Shown here in pieces: positions 20,214-28,543 of a stretch of DNA of 64,000 nt. The DNA is taken from the NCBI RefSeq assembly GCF_012985465.1, contig NZ_JAAQWN010000001.1, forward strand, positions 868,001 through 932,000, read 5' to 3'. The stretch's first letter is position 1; each line of letters starts with the position of its first letter. This stretch comes from Pseudomonas sp. WS 5079 (lineage in GTDB: Bacteria; Pseudomonadota; Gammaproteobacteria; Pseudomonadales; Pseudomonadaceae). The position numbers and the translations under genes were made by a program. Under the pieces are notes generated by a model. It was not told where the DNA came from and ran no database searches. It saw only the letters and a program-made list of their open reading frames with translations.

Positions 20214-21032
20214 TTATTCGAAATGCACTTCAGCCTGCTGCGCCAGGCCAGCAGCGTTACCGGCCCACAGCTGGGCGACACCGGCCGCCGTCACTCGCCC
20301 GCCCACCTCAAACGCCTGTGGCGCAATCAACGGGCGCACGCCGCGATAGGCAAAACGGCGCAAGGTGGCTTCGGGATGTGCCCGGCAAAAGGCGCGCAGG
20401 CTCAAGGTGGCGATCAGCGGCCCATGCACCACCAGCCCCGCATAGCCTTCGGTGCCGGTCACGTAGGGGTAGTCGTAGTGAATGCGGTGACCGTTGAAGG
20501 TCACGGCGCTGTAGCGAAACAGCAAGGTCGGCGTGGGCTCGATCGCCTCACACCAGTCGCCCCGGGCCAGGGCATCGCCGCTGCCGGCCTTGGGCGGTGT
20601 GGGCTCGCGGTAGACGATGTCCTGTTCCTCACGGATTGCCAGGCGGCCCTCCTGGGAGTAGTCGTGGCGCACGGTGACAAACAGCAACGAACCGCTGCGC
20701 CCGGTCTTTTCCTCGACCTGGGTGATGGTCGACACGCGGGTCGCCGCCTCACCGGCACGCAAGGCGTGCAGGAACTCGATACGCCCACCGGCCCACATGC
20801 GGTTGCGGTTATCGGCCGGCGGCAGGAAGCCGCCACGGGCCGGGTGGCCGTCGGCGCCCAGGGCGGATTCCGCCAGCGGGTCCTGGAAGAAGCACCACTG
20901 CCATAGCGGTGGTAAATCTGCTCCGTCGTCCGGCACCGCCTCGCCGAAGGTGGCGGCAATACGCTTGAGTAGGTTACGGCTCAAATGGTCGTGGGCGGTT
21001 TCGCTTCGGCCAATCCAATCAGTGGCGCTCAT
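20214..21032 (-). CDS. ich: Itaconyl-CoA hydratase, MaoC-like
   Basis: The 272-residue protein has an N-terminal half related to MaoC N-terminal dehydratase domains (WQWCFFQDPLAESALG, FLPPADNRNRMWAGG) and a C-terminal hot-dog half with FNGHRIHYDYPYVTGTEGYAGLVVHG, which contains the catalytic hydratase motif. The order matches PA0878, which hydrates itaconyl-CoA to citramalyl-CoA. The mesaconyl-C4-CoA hydratase family looks alike, so the substrate call rests on the neighbours. I chose the ATG at 21032; the upstream frame extends into the intergenic operator region. It is the first gene of the operon, divergent from the LysR gene. Confidence 0.85.
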   Translation of the reverse strand: MSATDWIGRSETAHDHLSRNLLKRIAATFGEAVPDDGADLPPLWQWCFFQDPLAESALGADGHPARGGFLPPADNRNRMWAGGRIEFLHALRAGEAATRVSTITQVEEKTGRSGSLLFVTVRHDYSQEGRLAIREEQDIVYREPTPPKAGSGDALARGDWCEAIEPTPTLLFRYSAVTFNGHRIHYDYPYVTGTEGYAGLVVHGPLIATLSLRAFCRAHPEATLRRFAYRGVRPLIAPQAFEVGGRVTAAGVAQLWAGNAAGLAQQAEVHFE

Positions 21033-21117
21033 CGGGGGCAGGTCCTCGGGCAGTGAGTGTCTGCCCCGGATCATGCAAGCGCCTGGCCGTTCTGAGAATT
21101 TGCATTTCAATAAACCA

Positions 21118-21138
21118 GCGTTCGGCTATGCTGAACGC
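21118..21138. promoter_or_regulatory. Predicted operator between ich and the LysR regulator
   Basis: Half-sites GCGTTCGGC and GCTGAACGC are separated by TAT, a dyad with one mismatch. It lies 26 bases ahead of the LysR start and 86 bases ahead of the ich start. It shares TTCGGC-N3-GC(C/T)GAA with the dctP operator and has the T-N11-A character of LysR sites. Confidence 0.75.
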
Positions 21139-21163
21139 CGCTATCTTCACCTGGGAGCCTTGC

Positions 21164-22051
21164 ATGCACTTCGACCTGGCCGACCTGCGCCTGTTTATCC
21201 ATATCGCCGAATCCCCCAGCCTGACCCAGGGTGCCAAGCGTGCGTTCCTCTCGCCGGCAGCCGCCAGTGCACGGATCAAGGCCCTGGAGGGCCAGTTGGA
21301 TACGCGCCTGCTGTACCGCGACAGTCGCGGCGTGGAAGTCACCCCGGCCGGTGAACGGCTGCTGCACCACGCGCGGCTGATCATGCGCCAGGTCGATTAC
21401 CTGAAAAGCGAATTCACCCAATATGGCGCCGACTCCGCCGGGCATATCCGTATCTTTGCCAATACCACGGCAGTCACCGAGTTTCTCCCGGAAATCCTCG
21501 CTGGCTTCCTCTCCCAGCGCCCCGGCGTGACGGTCGACCTGCAGGAGCGCCTGTCCCGTGACATCGTGCGCGGGGTGCTCGACGGCACCAGTGACATGGG
21601 CATCATCGCCGGCCCCGTGCAGGCGCCGGGCTTGCAGGTCTTGCACTTCAGCACTGACCACCTAGTGCTGACGGTGCCGGTGGGCCATCCCCTGGCCAAC
21701 CAGCCGTCAGTGACCCTGGAACAGACCCTGGCCTATCAGCATATTGGCCTGCACGAAGGCAGCACCTTGCTCAGCTTCTTGCGTGAACACGTCGAGCACC
21801 TGGGCAAGCAACTGTCCCTGCGCATCCAGATGTCGAGTTTCGAAGCCATCTGCCGCATGGTCGAGGCCGGAGTCGGCATCGGCATCATCCCCGAGTCCGC
21901 CGCCGTGCGGCACAGTCGGACCATGCAACTGGTGAGCATCAAGCTCGATGAAAGCTGGGCGGTGCGCGAACGCAGCATCCTGGTGCGCGAGCTGGATGCC
22001 CTGCCGGGCGCGATCCGCGCGCTGATTGCGACCCTGAGGCCAGCCGTTTAA
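21164..22051 (+). CDS. LysR-family regulator of the itaconate locus
   Basis: The 295-residue protein has an N-terminal winged helix-turn-helix (LADLRLFIHIAESPSLTQGA, then AASARIKALEGQLDTRLLYR) and a C-terminal inducer-binding domain. The ATG at 21164 is preceded by GGGAG. It is divergent from ich, as is the LysR gene RipR (PA0877) in P. aeruginosa, and the two repeated dyads are its most likely targets. It would activate uptake and breakdown genes when itaconate or its CoA ester is present; the effector is inferred. Confidence 0.9.
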   Translation: MHFDLADLRLFIHIAESPSLTQGAKRAFLSPAAASARIKALEGQLDTRLLYRDSRGVEVTPAGERLLHHARLIMRQVDYLKSEFTQYGADSAGHIRIFANTTAVTEFLPEILAGFLSQRPGVTVDLQERLSRDIVRGVLDGTSDMGIIAGPVQAPGLQVLHFSTDHLVLTVPVGHPLANQPSVTLEQTLAYQHIGLHEGSTLLSFLREHVEHLGKQLSLRIQMSSFEAICRMVEAGVGIGIIPESAAVRHSRTMQLVSIKLDESWAVRERSILVRELDALPGAIRALIATLRPAV

Positions 22052-22053
22052 CA

Positions 22054-22088
22054 GTCTTTGACAGTTTCCCGACAAAGCTGCCAAAGAC
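22054..22088. repeat. Inverted repeat GTCTTTG(A/G)CAG ahead of the MipA/OmpV gene
   Basis: GTCTTTGACAG (22054-22064) and CTGCCAAAGAC (22078-22088) face each other across 13 bases. A further CAAAG at 22073 gives a second, nested pairing. There is no T run, so it is not a classical terminator of the LysR gene. It may be an operator 55 bases ahead of the next gene. Confidence 0.45.
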
Positions 22089-22143
22089 CCCTGCCCCCGC
22101 CGTCCCTAGGATTTGAGCCTTCCTTGGAACGACGAAGGCCATC

Positions 22144-22935
22144 ATGCGTTCAAAAACGATCTACCTCGCTGCCACTTCTGTGTGCCTGATCACCTGCACC
22201 CAACTGTCAGCCGCCGCCGACTGGCAATACAGCCTGCAAGCCGGGGCAGCCAACCTGCCGCGCTACAGCGGCAGCAATGAGCGCATGACCGCGCCCATGC
22301 TCGGCGCAAACATCGTCAGCCCGTGGGGGATTTTTCTCGATACCAACAAGGGGCTGGGTTGGGGTTATGAAGATGACAACCTCAGTTTCAATGCCTATGT
22401 CGGCGCCAGCACTGCGCGCAAGGACCAGAAGAAAAGCACCAGCCTGGGCTCCGACCGGCTCAAGGGCATGGGTCAAATCAAGTCGCGGCCGCAGTTCGGC
22501 GTGAGTGCCAGCTATACCCTGGGCACCGCAATCCTCGGCGCAACCCTGGAACATGCGCTGGAGCAAGACGATAAAAAAGACAGCGGCAAGGCGTTTACCT
22601 CCCTGGAACTGAGCATTGGCACCAACCTGTATGACGGTGACTACGGCACCGTGGACGCCAGCCTCAACAGCCGCTTTGGCGATGGCAACTATGTGCAGAC
22701 CTGGTATGGCGTGACCACCGGCCAAGCCCAAAGCAGCCGCTTTCGCGCGTATGACGCCAAGGGTGGGATGGTCAGCCGGGGCTTGAACCTCGATTGGAGC
22801 GTGCCGTTGGGCAACCACACAACCTTCTCGACCTTGCTGGATGTGCAGTATTTGTCCGGTGATGCGGGCAAAAGCCCGATTGTGGAACGCAGGATGCAGA
22901 CGTCGGTGATGGGTGTGTTGAACTACAGCTTTTGA
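22144..22935 (+). CDS. MipA/OmpV family outer-membrane protein
   Basis: The 263-residue protein starts with a signal peptide (cleaved after LSAAA) and continues with alternating amphipathic beta strands ending in VLNYSF, a C-terminal aromatic typical of outer-membrane barrels. The MipA/OmpV signature is visible in PRYSGSNERMTAPMLGANIVSPWG near the N-terminus. MipA was described as a scaffold linking murein synthase and hydrolase, while other members respond to stress or antibiotics. A two-component system lies about 600 bases downstream on the opposite strand and could control it; that is inference. Confidence 0.85.
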   Translation: MRSKTIYLAATSVCLITCTQLSAAADWQYSLQAGAANLPRYSGSNERMTAPMLGANIVSPWGIFLDTNKGLGWGYEDDNLSFNAYVGASTARKDQKKSTSLGSDRLKGMGQIKSRPQFGVSASYTLGTAILGATLEHALEQDDKKDSGKAFTSLELSIGTNLYDGDYGTVDASLNSRFGDGNYVQTWYGVTTGQAQSSRFRAYDAKGGMVSRGLNLDWSVPLGNHTTFSTLLDVQYLSGDAGKSPIVERRMQTSVMGVLNYSF

Positions 22936-23501
22936 TTTGCAAACCCAATCAGACAGGGGGGGCTGGCTTGCCGGTCGCCGCATTGCTGCGATGATCATTC
23001 GCTCTTTTTGGGTTGTTGGGGGGGGGGGTGTATATATCCGTTGCTGCGGTTACGGCCACTTAGGGTTCCGCCCTTACGGCGGGTCACTTTCGAAGAGCGC
23101 GAAAGTAACCAAAGCGCTTTTGCCCCACCACTCGGTGCCTCGCCTAGGCTCGGCATGCCCGCAGTCAGGCATTGCTCCGTGGGCCCGCCGCGATCGGCCA
23201 TCCATGGCCGTGTCGCGGCTACCCCGGCATCCATGCCGGGGTGCACACTGCGCAATACCTGCCTGCGGCCATCGTGGTTTAACGGGGCGCCTAAGATCAA
23301 AAGCCAGATCAAAAGCAGAGCAACAGCAAAGCCAGAGCGCGAAGCTGCATTCGCCTGTGGGAGCTGGCTTGCCTGCGATGGCGGCCCAATAGATCGCCAC
23401 AGAGTGTCAGGTACCCAACGTCATCGTTTACGACCATCGCAGCGAGGCGGCGACCCGACTAGCCAGCCCCACATTTACAACCTTCATGAGTTTGCAAAAG
23501 G
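22936..23501. repeat. Repeat-rich intergenic stretch with an 11-G tract
   Basis: No credible gene is present. From about 23041 to 23330 runs a sequence of a type I recall as a recurrent long intergenic repeat in fluorescent pseudomonads. It contains several internal palindromes such as CTTTCGAAGAGCGCGAAAG and CCCGGCATCCATGCCGGGG. A homopolymer of eleven G lies at 23018-23028, and a single REP arm at 23356-23384. Open frames in both directions are by-products of the GC-rich repeat. Confidence 0.6.
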
Positions 23502-24782
23502 TTAGTCGGCGTAGGCCCAGGTCATGCGGAACGACGCCCCGCCCCACTGCGAATCCAGCACCTGCACCTGTCCGCCATGCCACTGGCTGACCCGCTGCAC
23601 CAGCGCCAGGCCCAGGCCAAAGCCGCCGGTGCGGCGGTCGCGGCTGGCGTCCAGGCGCATAAACGGCTGGAAGATTTTCTCCCGGCCGTCCTCGGGTACG
23701 CCGGGGCCGTCGTCGCACACCCGTACCTCGTAGCCACTGCCAAATTTGACCAGCGATACCTCTACCCGCTGCTCCGCGTAACGAATGGCATTGCGCAGCA
23801 GGTTGATCACCGCGCGCGCCATAAACCGTGGTTCGATCTGGATGAAATCAACTTCACAGGTGCGCAGCGACAACTGCACGCCTTCGGCCTCGGCTTCCAG
23901 GGCCACGCTGCCGATCACACTGTCGAGCCAGCTTTGCGCCTCGATATTCTCGCGGGTGACCTGCGTCGCGCCACGCTCAAGGCTGGCGTAGGTCAACAGC
24001 TCAGAAACCATATCCTCCAGCTCGCCGAGGTCGGCGTACATGTCGCCAATCAGCGCGCGGCTCTGGCGCGGGTCGGCTTCCTGCTTGAGTTGATCGAGCT
24101 CAAACGACAAGCGCGCAATCGGGGTGCGCAACTCATGGGACACCGCGTTGGTCAGCTCACGCTGGTTGGCGATCAGGTGCTCGATGCGCTCGGCCATCTG
24201 GTTGAAGTGCCCGGCCAGCTCGCGCACGCTCGAGCGCCGTGGCAGCAAGATGCGCGAGCCCAGGTCATTGTTACCAAAACCCTGGGCCGCCACGCGGATA
24301 TGCTCCAGGTCGCGCCAATGCGGGCGCACCCAGAAATACAGGACGATGGCCAGGCACAGGCCCAACAGGCTATAGGCCCACAGGTACAGCCAGCGCGGTT
24401 CCACCGGGAGTTTGACCTGAAGCAACTGCGCGCCGCCGTCGATTTCGGTGATGAACTCCATGAAGTCGCCGCGCACCACCAACTTGCCGTCAGCCAGTAT
24501 TTGTTGCTCGCGAGGGTCGAATCCCGCCGCCTTGCGGTCGATAAAACCCAGGCGCAATCCATAGTGCTTTTGCAGCTCGGCCAGGCGCGCCTCGCGAGCG
24601 GCGCCCGCCGGCAACGGGCGTAATTGCTCCACCAGGCCGTAGGCCGGGCCGCGCATGGCTTCGCGGTTGTAGGTCTCGTTGGCTTCGGGCAGCAATTCAT
24701 CGAAGGTGTAGTTCACCAGCCAGATCGCCCCGGCCAGGCCCAGGGCCAGGATGATGTACAGACGCAGGAACAGGCGCAACAT
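23502..24782 (-). CDS. Two-component sensor histidine kinase (RstB/EnvZ type)
   Basis: The 426-residue kinase has two membrane helices (about residues 7-25 and 131-151) around a periplasmic sensor domain of about 105 residues, then a HAMP linker, the H box NAVSHELRTPIARL with the phosphorylated His216, and an ATPase domain with N box (INLLRNAIRYA), DDGPGVP and GFGLGLALV. I chose the ATG at 24782; the longer frame overlaps the regulator gene. It lies 4 bases after the response regulator stop, so the pair is cotranscribed. The signal is unknown. Confidence 0.92.
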   Translation of the reverse strand: MLRLFLRLYIILALGLAGAIWLVNYTFDELLPEANETYNREAMRGPAYGLVEQLRPLPAGAAREARLAELQKHYGLRLGFIDRKAAGFDPREQQILADGKLVVRGDFMEFITEIDGGAQLLQVKLPVEPRWLYLWAYSLLGLCLAIVLYFWVRPHWRDLEHIRVAAQGFGNNDLGSRILLPRRSSVRELAGHFNQMAERIEHLIANQRELTNAVSHELRTPIARLSFELDQLKQEADPRQSRALIGDMYADLGELEDMVSELLTYASLERGATQVTRENIEAQSWLDSVIGSVALEAEAEGVQLSLRTCEVDFIQIEPRFMARAVINLLRNAIRYAEQRVEVSLVKFGSGYEVRVCDDGPGVPEDGREKIFQPFMRLDASRDRRTGGFGLGLALVQRVSQWHGGQVQVLDSQWGGASFRMTWAYAD

Positions 24783-24786
24783 CGGG

Positions 24787-25494
24787 CTAGACCTCCCAGG
24801 CAAACGGGTTGAACAGGTAGCCCTTGCCCCAGATGGTCTTGATGCACACCGGCTCACGGGGGTTGTCATTGAGTTTGTTGCGCAGCTTGCTGATATACAC
24901 ATCGACACTGCGGTTGAGCCCGTCAAAGGCGATCCCGCGCATGCGGTTGAGGATATCGTCGCGCGAGAGGATCTTGCCCGCACTGCTGGCCAGCAACCAC
25001 AGCAGCTCGAATTCCATGGTGGTCAGGTCGATCTTTTCGTCACCCAGGCTCACCCCTCGGCAACTGCGGTCAATCGCCAACTGGCCGAACGCCAGGGAGC
25101 CGCGCACCGTCGGCTCCGGCAGATGGCGGCGCTGCAAGGCCCGCAAGCGTGCCAGCAACACCGGCGGCTTGATTGGCTTGATCACATAGTCATCGGCGCC
25201 GGACTCCAGGCCGAGGATATGGTCCAGGTCGTCTTCCTTGGCGGTGAGGATCACGATGGGGGTGTCGGACACATTGCGGATCTCGCGGCACACATGCAGG
25301 CCGCTCTGGCCCGGCAGCATCAGGTCGAGCACGACGATCTTCGGTTTGAACGCCAGGAACACCGCCAACGCCTCATCGCCCCGGTGCACCACGCGCACTT
25401 CAAAGCCATGCTGTGACAGAAAATGCGCGATCAGCCCTGCCAGCTTCTCATCGTCCTCAACGAGCAGGACCTTGCCCAGACCCAAGTTTTCCAT
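24787..25494 (-). CDS. OmpR-family response regulator
   Basis: The 235-residue regulator has an N-terminal receiver domain (acidic pocket Glu13-Asp14-Asp15, phosphoacceptor Asp57 in VVLDLMLPG, Lys in LTAKED) and a C-terminal winged helix (LTTMEFELLWLLASSAGKILSRDDI, VDVYISKLRNKL, IKTIWGKGYLF). It is the first gene of the regulator-kinase operon and resembles RstA. The ATG at 25494 begins MENLGLGKVLLVEDDE. Targets are not identifiable, though the nearby MipA gene is a candidate. Confidence 0.93.
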   Translation of the reverse strand: MENLGLGKVLLVEDDEKLAGLIAHFLSQHGFEVRVVHRGDEALAVFLAFKPKIVVLDLMLPGQSGLHVCREIRNVSDTPIVILTAKEDDLDHILGLESGADDYVIKPIKPPVLLARLRALQRRHLPEPTVRGSLAFGQLAIDRSCRGVSLGDEKIDLTTMEFELLWLLASSAGKILSRDDILNRMRGIAFDGLNRSVDVYISKLRNKLNDNPREPVCIKTIWGKGYLFNPFAWEV

Positions 25495-25655
25495 AAGTTT
25501 CCACTGTGCCAGCGCCGATTGAAGTGCGCGCATTATAGTGGGCAACAGCGATCCACAAGTGCACGCAGGGCCCCATACAGCGGGGCTTTGACGCAAACTT
25601 CATGTTTTTAAGAGTTTTTTACAAATAGCCCGCAGTCTTTCACGGGCGTTTGAGA

Positions 25656-26258
25656 TCAGGCCGGCACGCCGCTGTGGAAACGGAACTCGATATCCGGTGA
25701 TTCGATCAGTTCCTGCTCAGCGGCGCGGACCCGCTCGATCACTTGGGCAACATCTTTGGCATCGCCGTATTGATAGGCCAGCTTCAGATAGCCCTGAAAG
25801 TGTCGCGCCTCGCTTTTCAGCAGGCCAAAGTAGAACTTGCCGAGTTCTTCGTCCAAATGCGGCACCAGTGCTTCGAAACGCTCGCAACTGCGCGCTTCGA
25901 TAAAGGCGCCCACCACCAGGGTATCCACCAGTTTCACCGGCTCGTGGCTGCGCACCACCTTGCGCAAGCCCGAGGCATAGCGGCTGGCGTGCAGTTGGCG
26001 CAGTTCGATCTTGCGCTTTTTCATCAAGCGCATGACTTGCTCGTGGTGGACCAGTTCTTCCCGGGCCAGGCGCGACATCATGTTGATCAGGTCAACATGG
26101 GAGTGGTACTTGGCAATCAGGCTCAAGGCGGTGCTGGCGGCCTTGAACTCGCAATTCTTGTGGTCGATCAGCAGGGTTTCCTGGTCGGCCAGTGCGGCCT
26201 GGACCCAGGCGTCAGGGGTGCGGCAACCGAGGAATTCATGGATTTCGGGCAGGTTCAT
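25656..26258 (-). CDS. miaE: MiaE, tRNA-(ms2io6A)-hydroxylase
   Basis: The 200-residue protein has a ferritin-like four-helix bundle with the non-haem diiron ligands: HKNCEFKAAS (Glu), REELVHHEQVM (Glu and His), FIEARSCERFEAL and SEARHFQGYLKLA (Glu and His). MiaE hydroxylates ms2i6A37 of tRNAs reading U-starting codons, using O2. I chose the ATG at 26258 (MNLPEIHEFLG); upstream GTG and TTG codons are in frame but lack better ribosome-binding sites. It diverges from the universal stress gene. Confidence 0.93.
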   Translation of the reverse strand: MNLPEIHEFLGCRTPDAWVQAALADQETLLIDHKNCEFKAASTALSLIAKYHSHVDLINMMSRLAREELVHHEQVMRLMKKRKIELRQLHASRYASGLRKVVRSHEPVKLVDTLVVGAFIEARSCERFEALVPHLDEELGKFYFGLLKSEARHFQGYLKLAYQYGDAKDVAQVIERVRAAEQELIESPDIEFRFHSGVPA

Positions 26259-26331
26259 CGGGCTCACGGGCAAAGGATCACAAAAGGCCGCCGATTATAC
26301 CCACCCCGCCGCAGACCACCAGTCACGGGCC

Positions 26332-26374
26332 TTGATGTGCATCAACATGACGTACGGCGGGCAACAACTATAGT
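26332..26374 (+). promoter_or_regulatory. Anr (FNR-type) box and -10 element ahead of the universal stress gene
   Basis: TTGATGTGCATCAA at 26332-26345 is a perfect TTGAT-N4-ATCAA site. TATAGT at 26369-26374 is centred 33 bases downstream of the box centre, the spacing of a class II FNR/Anr promoter. The gene starts at 26416. Confidence 0.88.
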
Positions 26375-26415
26375 TGTTCGAAGCCTTGCCCTTCCCACCC
26401 TTGGAGATCCCGCTC

Positions 26416-27282
26416 ATGAACGAAATTGGCAAAATCCTGGTGATCATCGAGCCCGAACACTCGGAAAGCCTGGCGCTCAAGCGCGCCAAGCTGATCGCCG
26501 GGGTGACCGACGCTCACTTGCATTTGCTGGTGTGCGATGAAAAGCATGAGCATTCGGCCTTGTTGAGCTTGCTCAAGGCCGGCTTGCAAGAGGATGGCTA
26601 TAGCGTCAGCACCGAACAGGCCTGGCACGACAACATGCATAAAACCATCATCAGGGTGCAGCAGAGCGAGAGCTGCAAGCTGGTGATCAAGCAGCACTAC
26701 CCCGACAGCCCGCTGAAAAAGGCCCTGCTGACACCCGAAGACTGGAAACTGCTGCGTTTGTGCCCGGCCGCCGTGCTGCTGGTCAAGACAGCGACCCCAT
26801 GGACCGACGGGGTGATCCTGGCGGCCATCGACGTGGGCAACCTCGATAACGAGCATAAAGCCCTGCACGCCGCCATCGTCGATCATGGTTTTGACATCGC
26901 CAGCCTGGCCAAGGGCCAGTTACATGTGATCAGCGCCCATCCGTCGCCCATGCTGTCGGCAGCTGACCCGGTGTTTCAACTCAAGGAAACCATCGAGGCC
27001 CGCTATCGCGAGCAGTGCAAGGCGTTCCAGGCCGAGTTCGACATTGACGACAGCCGGCTGCACATCGAAGAAGGTCCGGCCGATGTGCTGATCCCCCATG
27101 CCGCCCATAAACTGCGCGCGGCGGTCACGATCATAGGCACCGTGGCACGCACCGGGATTTCCGGGGCGCTGATCGGCAATACAGCGGAAGTGGTGCTCGA
27201 TGCACTGGAGAGCGACGTGCTGGTGCTCAAGCCCCAGAGCATCATCGATCACCTGGAGGAACTGGCCAGCAAGGCAAAATGA
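26416..27282 (+). CDS. Universal stress protein with two Usp domains
   Basis: The 288-residue cytoplasmic protein consists of two Usp folds in tandem: residues about 1-140 (starting GKILVIIEPEHSESLALKRA) and 150-285 (starting TDGVILAAIDVGNLD, ending with GTVARTGISGALIGNTAEVVLD). The second carries the G-x2-G-x9-G-(S/T) nucleotide-binding pattern in slightly altered form. The ATG at 26416 follows GGAG. Double-Usp proteins in Pseudomonas are often induced by oxygen limitation and help anaerobic energy-stress survival, which fits the Anr-type box upstream. Confidence 0.92.
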   Translation: MNEIGKILVIIEPEHSESLALKRAKLIAGVTDAHLHLLVCDEKHEHSALLSLLKAGLQEDGYSVSTEQAWHDNMHKTIIRVQQSESCKLVIKQHYPDSPLKKALLTPEDWKLLRLCPAAVLLVKTATPWTDGVILAAIDVGNLDNEHKALHAAIVDHGFDIASLAKGQLHVISAHPSPMLSAADPVFQLKETIEARYREQCKAFQAEFDIDDSRLHIEEGPADVLIPHAAHKLRAAVTIIGTVARTGISGALIGNTAEVVLDALESDVLVLKPQSIIDHLEELASKAK

Positions 27283-27293
27283 AGATCAAACAT

Positions 27294-28060
27294 GTGCGAG
27301 CGGGCTTGCTCGCGATGGCGGCGGGTCAGCTGATACAGCTCTGACTGAACTGACGCCATCGCGGGCAAGCCCGCTCCTACAGGGGATCTTGGCAAGGCAA
27401 GATATTTTGGCCACACCACAGAACAATTGTAGGAGCTGGCTTGCCTGCGATAGCGCTAGGTCAGTTGATACAACTCTGACTGAACTGGCGCCATCGCGGG
27501 CGAGCCCGCTCCTACAGGGGATCTTGGCAGGGCAGGATATTTTGGCCACACCACAGAACAATTGTAGGAGCTGGCTTGCCTGCGATAGCGGTGGGTCAGT
27601 TGATACAACTCTGACTGAACTGGCGCCATCGCGGACAAGCCCGCTCCTACAGGGGATCTTGGCAAGGCAAGATATTTTGGCCACACCACAGAACAATTGT
27701 AGGAGCTGGCTTGCCTGCGATTGCGGTGGGTCAGTTGATGTATCCCTGACTGAACTGGCGCCATCGCGGGCAAGCCCGCTCCTACAGGGGATCTTGGCAG
27801 GGCCGGATATTTTGGCCACACCACAGAACAAATGTGGGAGCTGGCTTGCCTGCGATAGCGGTGGGTCAGTTGATACAACTCTGACTGAACTGGCGCCATC
27901 GCGGGCGAGCCCGCTCCTACAGGGGATCTTGGCAGGGCAGGATATTTTGGCCACACCGCAGAACAAATGTGGGAGCTGGCTTGCCTGCGATAGCGGTGGG
28001 TCAGTTGATATATACCTGACTGAACTGGCGCCATAGCGGGCGAGCCCGCTCCCACAGGTT
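27294..28060. repeat. Tandem REPIN array: five 135-bp units plus a sixth partial copy
   Basis: Each unit has an inverted REP pair (TGTAGGAGCTGGCTTGCCTG ... GGCGAGCCCGCTCCTACA) followed by a spacer containing GGGGATCTTGGCA and ATATTTTGGCCACACC. Unit starts at 27294, 27429, 27564, 27699, 27834 and 27969 are exactly 135 bases apart. The sixth copy ends after its REP pair and joins unique sequence next to the DUF1289 gene. Units 2-6 carry GAGCTGG on the left arm, while the first carries GAGCGGG. Because 135 is divisible by three, several reading frames stay open across the array, but they repeat every 45 residues and are not genes. Confidence 0.95.
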
Positions 28061-28072
28061 GATCAGCGACAG

Positions 28073-28543
28073 TCAGTGGCCTAGTGCATCATTGAGGAAG
28101 CCTGGCGCGATGTAGCGCTGGTAATGCGCTTCGGACAGGATAAAAAACTCCCGATCAATGGCATCGCGCAGTTCCGGCAGGTTCCAGTCGCGAAACTCGG
28201 GCATCAGCACCATGCCATAGGCGTCCAGATTGTTGATCACCCGGGCGCCCCGGGCGATCAACTGGTAGGCCCAGCAGTATTCGGACTGGTGCGGCACAAA
28301 GCGAATTTTGCGCTGTTCCAACTGCCAGCGCAGCCGTTTGGGGTCGAACACCTCCAGTTTGCCCGCCATCACCTGCACCAGCAGTTGCTCAAGCCGCAGC
28401 CATACTGCGCGCTTTTCTTCCTCGCCATAGCCGTTCCACTGGATCACTTCGTGGTGGAAACGCTTGCAGCCCCGGCACACGAGATCGCCGTAAACCGTGG
28501 AGCACAGGCCGATGCAGGGGGTCTTGATGGTGTGATTGGACAT
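28073..28543 (-). CDS. DUF1289 domain-containing protein
   Basis: The 156-residue protein begins with the DUF1289 cysteine motif (KTPCIGLCSTVYGDLVCRGCKRF, Cys positions about 10, 14, 23 and 26), suggesting a small metal or Fe-S site, followed by WNGYGEEEKRAVWLRLEQLL. The C-terminal 90 residues are an extension not present in the short YdhL-like members. No function is established for the family. It diverges from acnB and ends against the REPIN array. Confidence 0.85.
   Translation of the reverse strand: MSNHTIKTPCIGLCSTVYGDLVCRGCKRFHHEVIQWNGYGEEEKRAVWLRLEQLLVQVMAGKLEVFDPKRLRWQLEQRKIRFVPHQSEYCWAYQLIARGARVINNLDAYGMVLMPEFRDWNLPELRDAIDREFFILSEAHYQRYIAPGFLNDALGH

Noticed and set aside
23074..23505. 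Several 100-165-codon frames in the repeat downstream of the MipA gene
   Set aside because: They run through a palindromic intergenic repeat and are open in several frames at once; not genes.
25628..25647. GCCCG / CGGGC hairpin after miaE
   Set aside because: Only five base pairs with a ten-base loop and a poor T run; too weak to list.
27200..28055. Open frames of 199-278 codons on both strands between the stress gene and the DUF1289 gene
   Set aside because: They repeat every 45 residues because the REPIN unit is 135 bases long; there is no ribosome-binding site, and coding on both strands at once is not credible.
27294..28060. A CRISPR array
   Set aside because: The regularly spaced repeats are whole 135-bp REPIN units with near-identical spacers, and no cas genes are present.
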